Below the pieces are notes generated by a model, which was given only the letters and a program-made list of their open reading frames with translations, was not told the DNA's origin and made no database searches. Positions 22,104 through 33,073 of a DNA stretch of 44,999 bases are shown piece after piece; positions within the stretch are counted from its first letter, which is position 1; each line of letters starts with the position of its first letter. The position numbers were made by a program, and so were the translations under genes. The DNA is taken from the NCBI GenBank assembly GCA_037044905.1, contig JBAOKB010000001.1, forward strand, positions 1 through 44,999, read 5' to 3'. Origin of the DNA: Hortaea werneckii. Taxonomy: Eukaryota; Ascomycota; Dothideomycetes; Mycosphaerellales; Teratosphaeriaceae.

Positions 22104-25100
22104 GCACTTTGAAGTGTGTCTTATTCCTCACATCGCAAAGCGGTATGCAGATGCTTCCGCCCATGGCTTCTACGCATTCAGGGCGACAATTGGTACATGC
22201 CAGAACCAGCGGTTTATATATAAGGTGATATTTACCTTGGATCAGATACTGACTTGGATATCACCCACTTCGCTCCTAGGAGTCCGCACAGTGTCTAATC
22301 GACGTAGCCTAAGCACACCACAAAACACATTGGCTACCCAAACGACGCTTTTTCCAAATTTTAAAAAGGTTTCCCGAAATGAGTCGCGAAGCCGTATTGG
22401 AGTCGCGGTCGATTATTGTCCTTAATAATCGTGGTTTCGTAGGTGACCTACACCCTTTGTATGGTCCAAAGTGGAGCCTTCCCTAACAAAAAGGGAAATA
22501 CCCGGTTAGCTCCAAGTTCGGATTTCGAAGTAACTACCAGACGTTGTATTTTTCTGTTCGCAACTGAGATAGAACACCTGATTCCGTTGTAGGCGCTATA
22601 TACGCTTAGGTAGTAGTAGAGACCCAGGATTCTGCTTTCATCTCTGGAATCGCAGATGCTTCACTATCGTTCCGATGCAATGCGCCACGAGGCCATGAGT
22701 GGACACTGGTAGTGCACTGTATCTCCATCTCAGCGAAGATCCACACTCTGTCACAAATGGCCACTGCTGCCTGTACTCGGCATTCCCGCTGGCTGCGTGC
22801 TGGCTCTCCGGTTTTCCATAGGATCTCTCTCCAAACCTGATTCCTTCTTCGATTGCCTGACAGCCCTGACAGCCAGCAGTGCTCGCAATCCGACGAGGGA
22901 ATGGCCAGCCTGACGAGCGAAAACCCCTGAAGAATGGGTGGAGCAGTACCAAGGGCAAGACTGGGGCCAGGGGATCAGCTCCTCGACGCTCCAAAGAGTC
23001 GGGGTTTAGTGGTTGCAACTGTGTAGTATTCAATTCAAATCAACCAAAAAGGACGGCCAACCCATCAGATTCGATGCGACCTCGTGCTGAAGCGGTCTCA
23101 ACAGTCCTGTGTCGGTTTACAGATAGCAGATCAATTGGTACTGCTCCAGGGAGGTAGGGGAAAAGGGCTTGCCAATTCAGCATAGCAACAAGTTCATCCG
23201 CGGGCATCCGCATCCGCCTCTCCGCGCGGATTTCCACGGCCGAGAGTTTACGGAGCAAGATTACTCATCAGGATGGAACCGCACCTGCCATCATCCAATT
23301 GTTCGTAAACCCAAAAAGGCAATTGACCGCAGCAAGTCCGGGGTGGGAAGGCCGCAAGCAAGCCCGCATTGGATGGACGTTTCGCGCCGCAATATACGCT
23401 TCCCGGTACATTTTTCTACTTCTCACGCTCCCCGGACATATACATCGCTATGATGATGATGAGGACAAAAGCAAGGTGCCCACGGCAATAATGAGGCAAG
23501 GCACTTGCCCAAGGTTAGGGCAAAGAAGGCCCTGCGTGGTAACATCATTATTTCACTAGTTAAGAGTAGGACAGCGCCGCTGACCTTATTAATCTCCGGT
23601 CATTCGTCGTCTCGGAGGGGGGGAAAGACGGAGGATGATCTAAGCGATCATTTTGTTTGGAGTTGTTGCTACAAGCTGAGTATATTGCAATACACCGAGG
23701 GGGCAAAATATTGGCTGTAGCTTGATCGGCATTCCTTAGGTCTTGCAAGGGTTACGGGATAGAAGGCCTGCGGACCAGAGACGCCTTTTTGCGCGCATTG
23801 ACAGAACTGCTGTCTTCCATCTGCCCGGGCAAAGAATTGACAGTTGCTCCGCTCTATGTGAAAAGGGCTCGGTTCGGTGTTTCTTTACGGGAGACAACGA
23901 ATGTTTCAGGAAACGTTTGACCATCATCATCATCATGATTGCCTCTGCCAGCAGAATGAATGACGAGAACAACGCCGCGGACACGACATTGATCATTGAC
24001 CATCGTTGGTCTTTGGACGTGCAAGCCGCGGAAGCTGCTATCGTTTGCGGACTTTCGGATAGAGCGGTCGATGAGACTCAAAAACAGCTCGGAAAGCAAA
24101 GCACACCGTCGCGACCGTTCAGCCCGATAGGAGTAGTAGGAAGGAGGTAGTGTAGGCTACACCAACGGTGGGAAAAAAAAAGCTCGCATAGCCGTCCCTC
24201 AATTCTACAGGTCTGAATGAACTGCCGTATGCTTGGCAGATTGATGCTCGCTGGTGGCTTACCTGATCCGAGTCGAGTCCGAAAGTTTAGCGGAGGAGTG
24301 CTGCGCTCCCCGTCTTCGTCATCACCCTAGTGCGGATTAATACACGGCTCGCATGGTGGTGGTTGTTAAAGTTGGATGGAGGACAAGGTAAGGGTATCGT
24401 GCCGTCACGTCAGGATGGCCACACGTCGGTCGGTATCCAAAGCATCGGGTCCGCCAACAGGAGTGGTGACGCTCGGGCGACGTCTACATGGCTGACGACG
24501 GGATGGATCTCCACTCCTGCTATTATGCCATGAGAGATGCAGTGGTGGAGGATCGCTTATCAGTCAGGTATGCAACCATCAGCGACGAATGAGGCTCGTC
24601 GTCATGTCCTGTACTACAGCAACTCCACGGCTGCTTCGGGTTCTCAGCTGCACGGGTTGAGCGCGTGGGTTAGACGAGGGCAGGCAGCTTCCAGGTTCCG
24701 TACAACCCGTCGATCGCGGTGAAGATGCAGAAGGAGGCAGTAGTCCACCGTTGTCCACCGCCAGCCAGAGACACTTGACCGCAACAGGCAGGCCGTGGTT
24801 GCTGCGAGGGACCAGGGAGACGGCATTCTCCGGCGTGGGGCACGAGGCTCGACGCGCTAGAAGCTTGGTAAGGCGGTTAGGAACGAGGATGGCTGACAAA
24901 GCGTCACTTATACATGTCCAATGCCCGGAATGTACCTCGGTTCGTGGTCCACGGGCAGGTTGAGCAGGCGCTGGTGCGGCCCAATGCCTCCTTTTCGCCA
25001 TGATGAGGCCGCCATCTTCTGGCTAACCTGGCAGGTATGCATCATCGTATGCCGTCGTATAGTCGTATTGCGCCGGAGGGAGATGGACCGGCGCACAGGA

Positions 25101-25867
25101 TCGGGGCCGATCCCACTCCACCCATGCGGTTGATGCCATGCCCTGCCAGTAGTGGGTGCGGTCACCGTCACCCAGGCTACTCCTGTACCGCACTCCATCT
25201 GCGCACCCGCGCCTAATCCTGCCCACACGACACCTGCTCAAGCGACCCAGCCTGCCTCAGTGACATCTGACTAATTCCAGCACGAAACTCTGTCGCTCTG
25301 CCGGGCCAGGGTTTGGCCCGACTAGCCGCTTACGCCTGTCTCAAATCATAATCAATCGTTCTGATGAATTTAGAGGCGTGGCCTCGTTGGGGCTTCTCAT
25401 CTGACACGCATGTGCGCGCGCGCCTGCTCCTCGCCCCCCCCCGGGTAACAATGCCACGGAGCTCATATCCATTGATCCGTCGCTTTCCTTCTTCGTCAGC
25501 CAATTTACAACCAGCCCTCGCACTGTTGAAAGGATGAACCCTCATCTCGGCGCGTGAAGTCAGCGTGCGTAGACGGACTGGAGTAGCCTGGTCACTTCGC
25601 TACGCCTGTTCATTGGCGACCACTCCATCGGGAACAGACAACGACCGACATGCCCTGCACGCTATCCCACGGCCTATCCATGGCCGGTCACTGAATTCCT
25701 TCCATGCTTGTTGTTATTCATCAGCATTCCCAACCTTGAAAGCATTCATACATCCGGGTCCGCGAGCGTTGATGGGCCGGCGGTACTAGGCACTGGATTC
25801 TTGCTCCACTGCCAGGCTCATGCGCCATCGCTCTACTGTCTTTACGTCTTTTGACTGAACCAACGAC
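22104..25867. other. 3.8 kb region without a supported gene
   Basis: This lies between the dehydrogenase and the coiled-coil gene. The part at 22200-22640 is more AT-rich than its surroundings and could be an old repeat relic, but I see no LTR, terminal inverted repeat or transposase. Further on there are only overlapping frames of 60-140 codons with no recognisable domain. The 24300-25800 part is GC-rich and may be a long promoter or leader for the gene starting at 25868. Confidence 0.4.
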
Positions 25868-28800
25868 ATGACGATGGCGGCTCTTCCATGGGACCAGGCT
25901 CGCTGGCGAGATGTTCACAGCCATCACTTTCCTTCCGAGCGGGTCCACGCTGCACCTGCTCCGACGCTTGCTGCGCCGACTGCAATTAACCCTTCGTCTC
26001 AAAGCGTCATCCTGGGTGGTTACCAACACGAATCCCACGCCTGGCAACGGGACGGCCTGGCGGCTCCCGAGTGTGACATGACTGCGCAATCGTCATCAGC
26101 TGGAGACACCGTTCACGCGGCAGCTTACAATAATCGAACAGAAGAGCGGCAAACGCCGCCAGATTCCAAGAGCAATCGTTCACAGCCGCTGGCTGTCATT
26201 TCGCCGCCCTTCGAGCCCCCTTCAGACGGTTGGCGTCCTTTACACCAGCCTTATCATCGCGCGAGTGCACCGCACATCGCTAATACCCCGCTGACTCTCC
26301 ACATACCTAGGCAAGGTTGGTTCCACACCTGCATACTCCGAGCTGTGTCTTCTTGTCGCTTGCATGTTAGACAGGATCTGTTGGCTGACTCACAGACACC
26401 ATAGACCTACATCGAACCTCCTCAGCCCATGATGACTCGTTGCATGGGAGGCGTGGGCAATCTACGACCCATCAATCACTCCCATCTTTCGCTACGTTCT
26501 CAGAGCACGCCGCCAATCGCAAAGACGATCCAGATGTCGACGGCCCCGAAATTGCACCTATGGCTTCGCGGTTGTCATGCCATTCATGCAACAAGCTGAA
26601 GCCTCAATTGCGTGAGCTCGCTCTTGCTGCTGCCGAGGTGGATGAAAATGTCCAGAATGTCTTCAACCGGCCATTGATTAGGGTACGTCAAACATCGGAA
26701 TGCCTTCGTAAACCCATCAATTTCGTCTCCTCTCGCCAAAGTTGATTGGACCCGTGCATGCGGCTGACGAATGTAGACGCTCGATCTCCATGATTGCAAT
26801 CCCGAACGCACGATTCAATGGATACTCGACCGACTTCAACGTTCCAAAAAGGATCTACAAGAGGCGTTTCAACGAGGTCTGCCCAGCCTTGGGCAACGAG
26901 TACAGGCTCACATCTCCAACGATGCCTCGCGCCCCGTATCCCCAATGAATCCGTTGAAACGGAGTTCGGCATGGGACAGAGATCAGCTTCCTGTACCCAA
27001 AAGGCCACGGTCTGGTGCTTCGCCCAACCAAACGATGGCGCCACCTCACTCAGTTGGCTCTTATGGAGACCGAAGCCTGGACTTCTTAACACGTGGTGCT
27101 TTTTCGCCTGCGCCGACGGACACGGCACCTCCCTCGGCCTATCCTCGACAAGGCTCGCCCTATTCTTCCGGTCGTGGACCGCGCGGACTACCTTCTCCTT
27201 CCTCACTCGCATATGCACCATCTGTTGCCCCGTCCCTTGCACCGCCAACGGCACAATCGGCGACGTCACCGATACCGTCTTATGAGCAGCCTCTCTCGGT
27301 CCACACGGCGTCGGCCAACTCGGCGACATCAGCACACATTGCAGACTTGCAACACCAAGTGACTTTAAAGTCACTCTCTCTCCAGACCCTGCAGTCCGAA
27401 TATGCCTCACTCCTACAAAAACTCCAACGCGAACGCGTCAAGAGTCAGGCGATAGAGAAGAAGACCTCTGTCGCGGACAACGAAGTCAACGAACTGACTG
27501 GGAGAAACGAAGAGCTTCTGGAACAGGTGAAGACACTGGAGGGACGCGTCGAGGAGCTGGAAAGGAAGCGCGAGCAGGAGCGTTCAGATGCCGCGCGCGA
27601 GAAGGAACAGTGGGGCCGGATGTTGGAGATGGGCACGCGGCTGCAGGCGCGGCACGCCGACGATCGACAGAAGCTTATGGATGAACGGGAAGAATTGCGC
27701 AGTCGTATCGCTGTGTTAGAGGGTTCGCAAACGGACGAGGTCCGCGCTGCCGGTTCTGAATGGTCTTCGAACGTACCGTCGACTGAGGCTCCGCAGGCCC
27801 ATGGCGCTTCGAAAGAGTTGTCTTTGCCGAAAGAGACGACCTCCCAAAAGGGAACGAGTGCGGGTTTCGCAGAGGATTCTGAGTTATTGAAGCGAGAGGT
27901 CAGATCTTTGAAGGATCAGCGAGATCTCCTTCGTTCTGCACTAGCGGCAGTCCGTACTCATAACAACACCTTACAGGCAACGTTGGCGGAAGTATCACTT
28001 CAGAACAGGACTATTGCAGAGGACATTGACAAATGTCTTGGCAAAGAGGATATCCTCTCGGCGCAAAGGGAGCCCTCACACAGCCGACCATCCTCCGCTT
28101 CAGGACGAGGCACCCCTAAGTTTCCCACATTGAATGCGCCTTCCACCTCAGACAACGCCGCCAATTCTGTCGCCCCTCCGGAAAAGGCCAACCGACCGGG
28201 CGAGGTATCGTCCGTTCTTCGCGATGCAGCCACAATCGGACGCGCCGTCTCTCCCGGCCCAGCAGAGCTTGGCTTCTCAGTCGAGCCATCAAGCTCTTCA
28301 CCTGAGGACTTGATCCGCGCCCTTGGTCCCCTTCCAACAGCTGGACCTCAATCATCGACCAAGCCTGGTCGGTCGACCTTGCGCACCTCCCCCCCGGAAT
28401 CCTTAGCAACAGCGTCCAATAGGAACAACCTGCACCAACCGAATGACAACAGTTTCACTGTCCCCCAAGCTCAACCTTCTCGTCCACACGGCGAAAACGC
28501 GCCATCGCAGGCGCAAACGCGCGAGGGTAAACCAAAGGACAGCATAGAAGGGCTTAATTATCCCAACCACTGGAACCAGAACACAACAAGCCCGCCCCGC
28601 GACACCACTGGCAGCACACCACACTACGCCCAAGACCCGACGACCCGCCGTCCCTCAGGCGGATCTTTCCACTTCCAGTCCTCATCATCAACTGGTAATC
28701 GCAATGGCTATTCCGCAGCGACGGAACCGTCGTCCCTGTCGACATATAGCAGTCGAGATCCGACGCCGACTTCCAATCCGAATCCGAACTCGCGATCGGA

Positions 28801-28924
28801 AATCTATGCGCCGCCGACGGCTTTTCGGCATTGGCCGCCGCCGTTGCAGCAGCAGCAGCAGCAGACTCGGACTCAGAATCAGAATCAGCGGGTGGATATG
28901 CCGCCCCCGCCTCGGCCGATGTGA
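25868..28924 (+). CDS. 960-residue coiled-coil orphan protein
   Basis: Exons 25868-26315, 26396-26682 and 26777-28924 give 960 residues. Intron 1 (80 nt) is GTTGGT...GGCTGACTCACAG with a strong branch site; intron 2 (94 nt) is GTACGT...AATGTAG with GCTGAC. Splicing removes in-frame stops and joins HIPRQ-DTIDLH and NRPLIR-TLDLHD. Residues about 1-200 are disordered. A compact stretch at about 213-275 starts LSCHSCNKLKPQLRE and may be a conserved helical domain with a CxxC pair. Charged coiled coils lie at about 432-571 and 613-667. The C-terminus is Ser/Pro-rich, with a short poly-Gln (CAG) run near residue 935. There is no catalytic motif. It may be a scaffold or chromatin or nuclear protein, given KRPRSG near 318, but I do not recognise the family. 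Confidence 0.8.
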
Positions 28925-29282
28925 CTGTAGAATAGAGAGACAAGAAGTCCGAGGACCACGAGCGTTTTTCCTTTTTGCAAGACGAGCCGATAAAAAGGTT
29001 TTGGACATGAGTGAGTGAGATCTTTGCAGCATCAGGTCCGAGTTTTCGGGAATCAAGAACTTCCTCAAGGAATTGTAAAGGCCATGTGTGATCGATATAG
29101 CAAGAAACGTTGCCTTCTTACTTGCAACAGAAAAGACTTTCTATTGTGATGACAGAAATAAGGGGGCGGGGGGTGGGGGGGATTTGTCCTATTCTGCTTC
29201 TCTTTCTTCATCAGCTTGACTGCTGATAGAAGCGCAGTCATTTCAAAAAGAAACCTCTTCCCTTTTGCAGCAAAAAGCCCTT

Positions 29283-29319
<37 letters not shown>

Positions 29320-29568
29320 ATGACAGGAATTGACCCCAGCCCTGTCCCCACCCCTCTGCTGAAGAACGTAGCATGTAACACAATCTCAACTCCCCCCTCT
29401 CCCAGCGTCTCTAATGCACTTGACTCGCTCTCGTGATGATGCATCAAGCGGACATTATATTCAACAGTGCTGTTTCCATGTTGTAGTGGAATTTTGTGTT
29501 GACAAGCAGTGTCAGCTGGGGGTAGTCTGGGCCTAGGATATCGTCTTTCCTAATATTAGTTTCATGCG
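28925..29568. other. Convergent intergenic region
   Basis: This lies between the 3' ends of the coiled-coil gene (+) and the F-box-like gene (-). It holds a short G-rich patch (29162-29181) and a (GT)n microsatellite at 29286-29318. No coding frame is supported. Confidence 0.6.
29286..29318 (+). repeat. (TG)n microsatellite
   Basis: About 16 TG units in the spacer between two convergent genes. Confidence 0.9.
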
Positions 29569-29596
29569 CTAGAAGGGGGAAAAGGCGGGTCCATCT

Positions 29597-29643
<47 letters not shown>

Positions 29644-30803
29644 CTCACCAGGCTCGGGGGTTTTGCGCTCTTCATCCTTACGCTCGGCATCCTCACGCTC
29701 GGCATCTTTACGCATCTTCAACTTGTTGGCGGAGACTGGCGATGCGTGCTTCTGGCTCGGATGGACGGAAGGGGTGAGCGCAAGCGCTTTCATCGCGGAG
29801 GTAAAGCGACGTCGCATATTGGCAGCAGGGGTGGCGAGTGATGCCAAATCCACGGGAAGCGCCTGGGCGGCTTCCACCAGAACCCGGCCTTGCTTCTCAC
29901 GCGTACTGCCGTTGACGAACATCCCGCTTGGACCGCCCGTCCTAGGAAGAGTGAGATAGCAGATTGTCGTCCGCATGTCGCCCGGTGCATGCCAGCGGGA
30001 GTGAAATTCGCGAAGCCAGTGTAGATCTTTGCGATCCCTTTTCGTCGTGGCGAAGTAGGCTTCGAGACCGAAATGCTGCGAAAGTAACTTCAGACAGTTA
30101 GCTTCTGTGGAGAACAATCCAAGGACCAAGGTCAGAGCACCTACCCTGTCGTATTTCGCAAAGCGAGACGCAGGACCCTGCCGAATCTTGTCCATCCAGG
30201 TGTGCTGATTCTTGTCATGTTGTTCGACAACGGCGGCATCATTGTGCAAGAGCCCATTTACTTGATCCTCCCATCGCCCCCGACACGTTCCGTGGCATGC
30301 TTCGGGGCCTTTGCCCCTCGCACAGGCTGAGCAGAATCTATGGTGTTCATCCGGGCAGCGATGTGGACAATTGCCATCAAACATAGAGTTTTTGGCGCAG
30401 TGGTCGCCTTCTCGCACATAAGTATCCACGTGGGCAGCGTACGCAGACCAATCTCCCTCGTGCATCAGCGGCTCGCACTGAGACTCGAAACAGGTAAACG
30501 TTGACCGCCACTCGCAATCGCGTTTCGAACGCAGGTGCCAGTTCGCAGCGTGGACATATTCCTCGATGAGGAGGATAAGTTCACGGGGTAGCCGTGTGAT
30601 ATGAGCTGCATCCCCAGTGCCGAATCGATGGCAGAGGCGCAATGCGGTGATGGCTGGTAGGCCTGCTGCGTATGCTTCCAGATGCGCGCCCAGCGTGTCT
30701 GGTCGTACCGGGACTGCCCTGCGTCTGCATATTAGTGAAGAGCTTTTAAGAAATGCGCGACGTTCTCTTACCACGCCAGGCCTGCGTCCAGAAAGCTCGT
30801 CAT
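29569..30803 (-). CDS. F-box-like protein with homopolymer-encoded polyproline tail
   Basis: Exons on the minus strand are 30803-30772 and 30718-29569, giving 393 residues. The first exon is 32 nt (MTSFLDAGLAW). The 53-nt intron is GTAAGA...ACGCAG; the earlier ATGCAG acceptor would give an immediate TGA, so the downstream one is preferred. Residues about 50-65 (ITRLPRELILLIEEYV) fit the first helix of a fungal F-box-like domain. A Cys/His-rich segment at about 132-168 (including HRFCSACARGKG and CHGTCRGRW) could bind metal. A charged RKDAEREDAERKDEERK stretch is followed by about 16 Pro and then DGPAFSPF. The prolines are encoded by a C47 tract. Function is unknown; an SCF adaptor role is only suggested by the F-box-like start. 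Confidence 0.7.
29597..29643 (+). repeat. Poly-G homopolymer, 47 bp, within a coding sequence
   Basis: Forty-seven consecutive G on the plus strand read as CCC codons in the minus-strand F-box-like gene. A length change that is not a multiple of three would replace only the last few residues, because the natural stop is near. Confidence 0.85.
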
Positions 30804-31716
30804 GGTTCTAGACGCAGTCGTGATCAGGTGGAGGCGAAGGTGCAAAGTTGATGCAGAAGATGTGGCGATGCAAGTTGGACGGAGTAAGAGAGGAGTGAAA
30901 GGGGATCTGCGGAGGTGTCACGCCAAGACTTGCAGTGAATAGACTGGAAGCACGTGAAGCAGTGACATGACGACGAGGCACCACGAGAAATGGAAGGAGC
31001 GACCGACCTCGAACTTTCTAGGCCGATGTGTCCGCGTCTGAAAGCGATCGTCCAGCGGGATGAGTCTGAAATTATGCCAGAGTGTGGATAGTCTATCAGT
31101 CTTACACCAGGCTAAGTTAATAGTTCTTCGACAGCTGAATGGTCTTTCTGCGGCTTCATTGATGTCGCCGCTCAGCGCCAGGCGGTATGAATGGAGCGAC
31201 AGACGCCATGCATATCATAGTGCACGGCGTCATCTATTGAGATTCTCGACTTGTTTTTCGTATTCATGACTCGGTCCACATCCCGAGTGCCTCTCATGGT
31301 AGGGAAAAGCAAAGCAGCACTGCTACTGAGGCAAGAGGCGACAGATGGACGCTCGCATTGTATCGCGCGGGATTCTTCGAATCCGTTCCGAAAGGCTTTC
31401 TCGAGTCCGCAGCTGCTCTGTTGGTCATTGGAGGGCGATTGCATCCTGTGTCTTCCTCCAGTCTGCAGCAAGCATCCATAATCGCGGATTTCCCAATGGC
31501 CACCACACCTCAAGCGCCAGTCGCCACAGAAGCCGCAATGGAACATTCAAACTGACGCTTGCGCAAGTTCGGCTAGAAATGCTACGTCCTAGCTTCGTCT
31601 TTGAGCACTCAAAACTCTAGCATTTGACGGGGGCTCCAAGACGCAGAGCGGCTGTGATGGTGTTCTTGAACGACCAGCTTGATTCAATTTCGTATGGGCA
31701 AGCCTTTCTCGCTCCC
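30804..31716. other. Intergenic region, no supported gene
   Basis: Nine hundred bases between the start of the F-box-like gene (-) and the 3' end of the small membrane-protein gene (-). Short overlapping frames at 31170-31620 on both strands show no domain. The part next to 30804 should be the F-box-like gene's promoter. Confidence 0.45.
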
Positions 31717-32055
31717 CTATCCTTCCCTCTTCGTGCCCTCGGCCTTGCCTGATGTAGAATCTGTAGTCTTTGCCTCTCCCGTCTCTCCGCCACCGGGACC
31801 TCCGAACAACAGTCTCCTCAACTTCCACGCTGGGCCTGACGGCTTGGTATCCATTGCTTGCTCCTTGGCCTCCTGGAAGTCGCTTAGGATTGCGCGACTG
31901 ATCTGCGTCTCGTCTTTCTCATGATTCAGCTCTTGGAATGTGCCCTCGCGCTCCTCGCGCTGCCGCTGCAGTTCGGGCTGAAACGTGACATAGGATGTGG
32001 TGATGCCGACCACTGCGGCCATACCGACGCCAAAGGCAGCAAATGCGCGAGACAT
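31717..32055 (-). CDS. Small single-pass membrane protein, probably mitochondrial
   Basis: A 112-residue single-exon protein with an ATG at 32055-32053. It begins MSRAFAAFGVGMAAVVGITT, a Ser-Arg start followed by one hydrophobic segment at about residues 5-22. A Gln/Glu/Arg-rich helix follows (about 28-65) and the C-terminus is Gly/Thr/Lys-rich and disordered. The layout resembles short cytochrome-oxidase assembly factors such as Pet117, which also start MSR with one N-terminal membrane anchor, but the sequence match is too weak to name it. It shares a 235-bp divergent promoter with a mitochondrial GatC-like gene, which fits a mitochondrial role. That role is inferred. Confidence 0.65.
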   Translation of the reverse strand: MSRAFAAFGVGMAAVVGITTSYVTFQPELQRQREEREGTFQELNHEKDETQISRAILSDFQEAKEQAMDTKPSGPAWKLRRLLFGGPGGGETGEAKTTDSTSGKAEGTKREG

Positions 32056-32290
32056 GATGAATTCTCTTGGAGTTGCGAATATGGACTGAGCAGCTTAAGT
32101 TGTGGTAGAAGTACTACTATGGTTGTAGTGACGACAGAAAGTGTATCTTGAATTGATGACTCAGCCAAGGTGAGCTCCGAATGCATCTCGGTCCCAGACT
32201 TCAATGCTGTTCAGAGTTTCACAGGGCGACGAAGGAGCGGTACTACCTTGAAGGAGGCGAGGCTGATAAGAGTGGGATAACAGCAGTTAG
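32056..32290. promoter_or_regulatory. Shared divergent promoter of two probable mitochondrial genes
   Basis: A 235-bp region separates the start codons of the small membrane protein (-) and the GatC/Gta3-like gene (+). It contains TGACTCA at 32157-32163, the consensus for Gcn4/CpcA-type bZIP activators, near its centre. Confidence 0.5.
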
Positions 32291-32905
32291 ATGATGAGCG
32301 CTGCAAGTTTTGTTGGCAGAAGCATGCGATGCCGTGCTTTTGCCAAAGCAAATGCGTGCGGAGCCATTGGCAGCCGGAGGGCGTTCAGCAGCACGAGCAT
32401 CTCGCAAGAAGCTGCGACGAGGGGCCAAAAAGGCAAAGTGGATGTCAGCGAGTTGCTTGCAAAGCCAACATGGTCTGTGGCTTCATTGCTCCCTTCCAAG
32501 AGCGAGGCATCCAGTGTGCCGGAGATCAGTTCCAACCAACTTCATCATCTTCTGCGTCTCTCTGCTCTACCACCACCAAAGAGCCCAGAGGAGGAGCAAA
32601 AAATGCTTTCAACACTCTCTGCCCAACTCCACTTTGTGAAAGATATCCAAGCGGTAGATACGACTGGAGTAGAGCCATTGCGGAGTTTGAGGGATGAGAC
32701 TGCAAACGGCGAAGCACAGGCAGAGCTTGGAGTAGAGGCGCTGAAAGATGCTTTGGAGAAGGAAACTGTGCGCGGCAAGTACCACAAGCGGATCAGAAGG
32801 AATAGGGATGTTGCCGAGAAGCAGACAAGAGATTGGGATCCTTTGGCAACTGCGCAGAAGAAAGTTGGAAGGTTCTTTGTTGTTGAGGGCGAAAAGAGCG
32901 AGTGA
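32291..32905 (+). CDS. gta3: Mitochondrial Glu-tRNA(Gln) amidotransferase GatC-like subunit (Gta3 type)
   Basis: A 204-residue single-exon protein starting at the tandem ATGATG. The N-terminus is Arg/Ala/Ser-rich without acids and has a RRAFSSTS motif (29-36) typical of a mitochondrial presequence cleavage region. Residues about 50-67 (VDVSELLAKPTWSVASLL) are typical of fungal Gta3/GatC-like proteins. Residues about 78-130 match the GatC core, including LLRLSALP and VDTTGVEPL. In the GatCAB or GatFAB complex this subunit stabilises GatA and GatB, which convert misacylated Glu-tRNA(Gln) to Gln-tRNA(Gln) in mitochondria. The C-terminal third is charged. It is divergent with a small membrane protein and only 168 bp ahead of the CCCH gene. 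Confidence 0.8.
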   Translation: MMSAASFVGRSMRCRAFAKANACGAIGSRRAFSSTSISQEAATRGQKGKVDVSELLAKPTWSVASLLPSKSEASSVPEISSNQLHHLLRLSALPPPKSPEEEQKMLSTLSAQLHFVKDIQAVDTTGVEPLRSLRDETANGEAQAELGVEALKDALEKETVRGKYHKRIRRNRDVAEKQTRDWDPLATAQKKVGRFFVVEGEKSE

Positions 32906-33073
32906 GAGAGCATGCTACACTGTGCATGTGATATGTGATACGTGATGCTTGTGGACGGGTCCCATCAGGGGAGCCACAAAGCTGCACCTTCTTCGTCCGA
33001 GCCTGTCGTCATCTTGGACTTGTTTCTCGCCACACCTGGAAAAGGGCAGAGAGCGTTACAACTTGACGCAAAA

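Noticed and set aside
26384..26390. TGACTCA as a Gcn4-type site
   Set aside because: It overlaps the branch site and acceptor of the coiled-coil gene's first intron (GGCTGACTCACAG), which explains it better.
26945..28924. Stand-alone 659-residue protein starting at ATG 26945
   Set aside because: The frame continues upstream to a clear acceptor at 26776, and two well-formed introns connect it to earlier exons, so this ATG is internal.
31172..31620. Overlapping 70-124-codon frames on both strands
   Set aside because: Frames on both strands have equal openness and no recognisable protein content.
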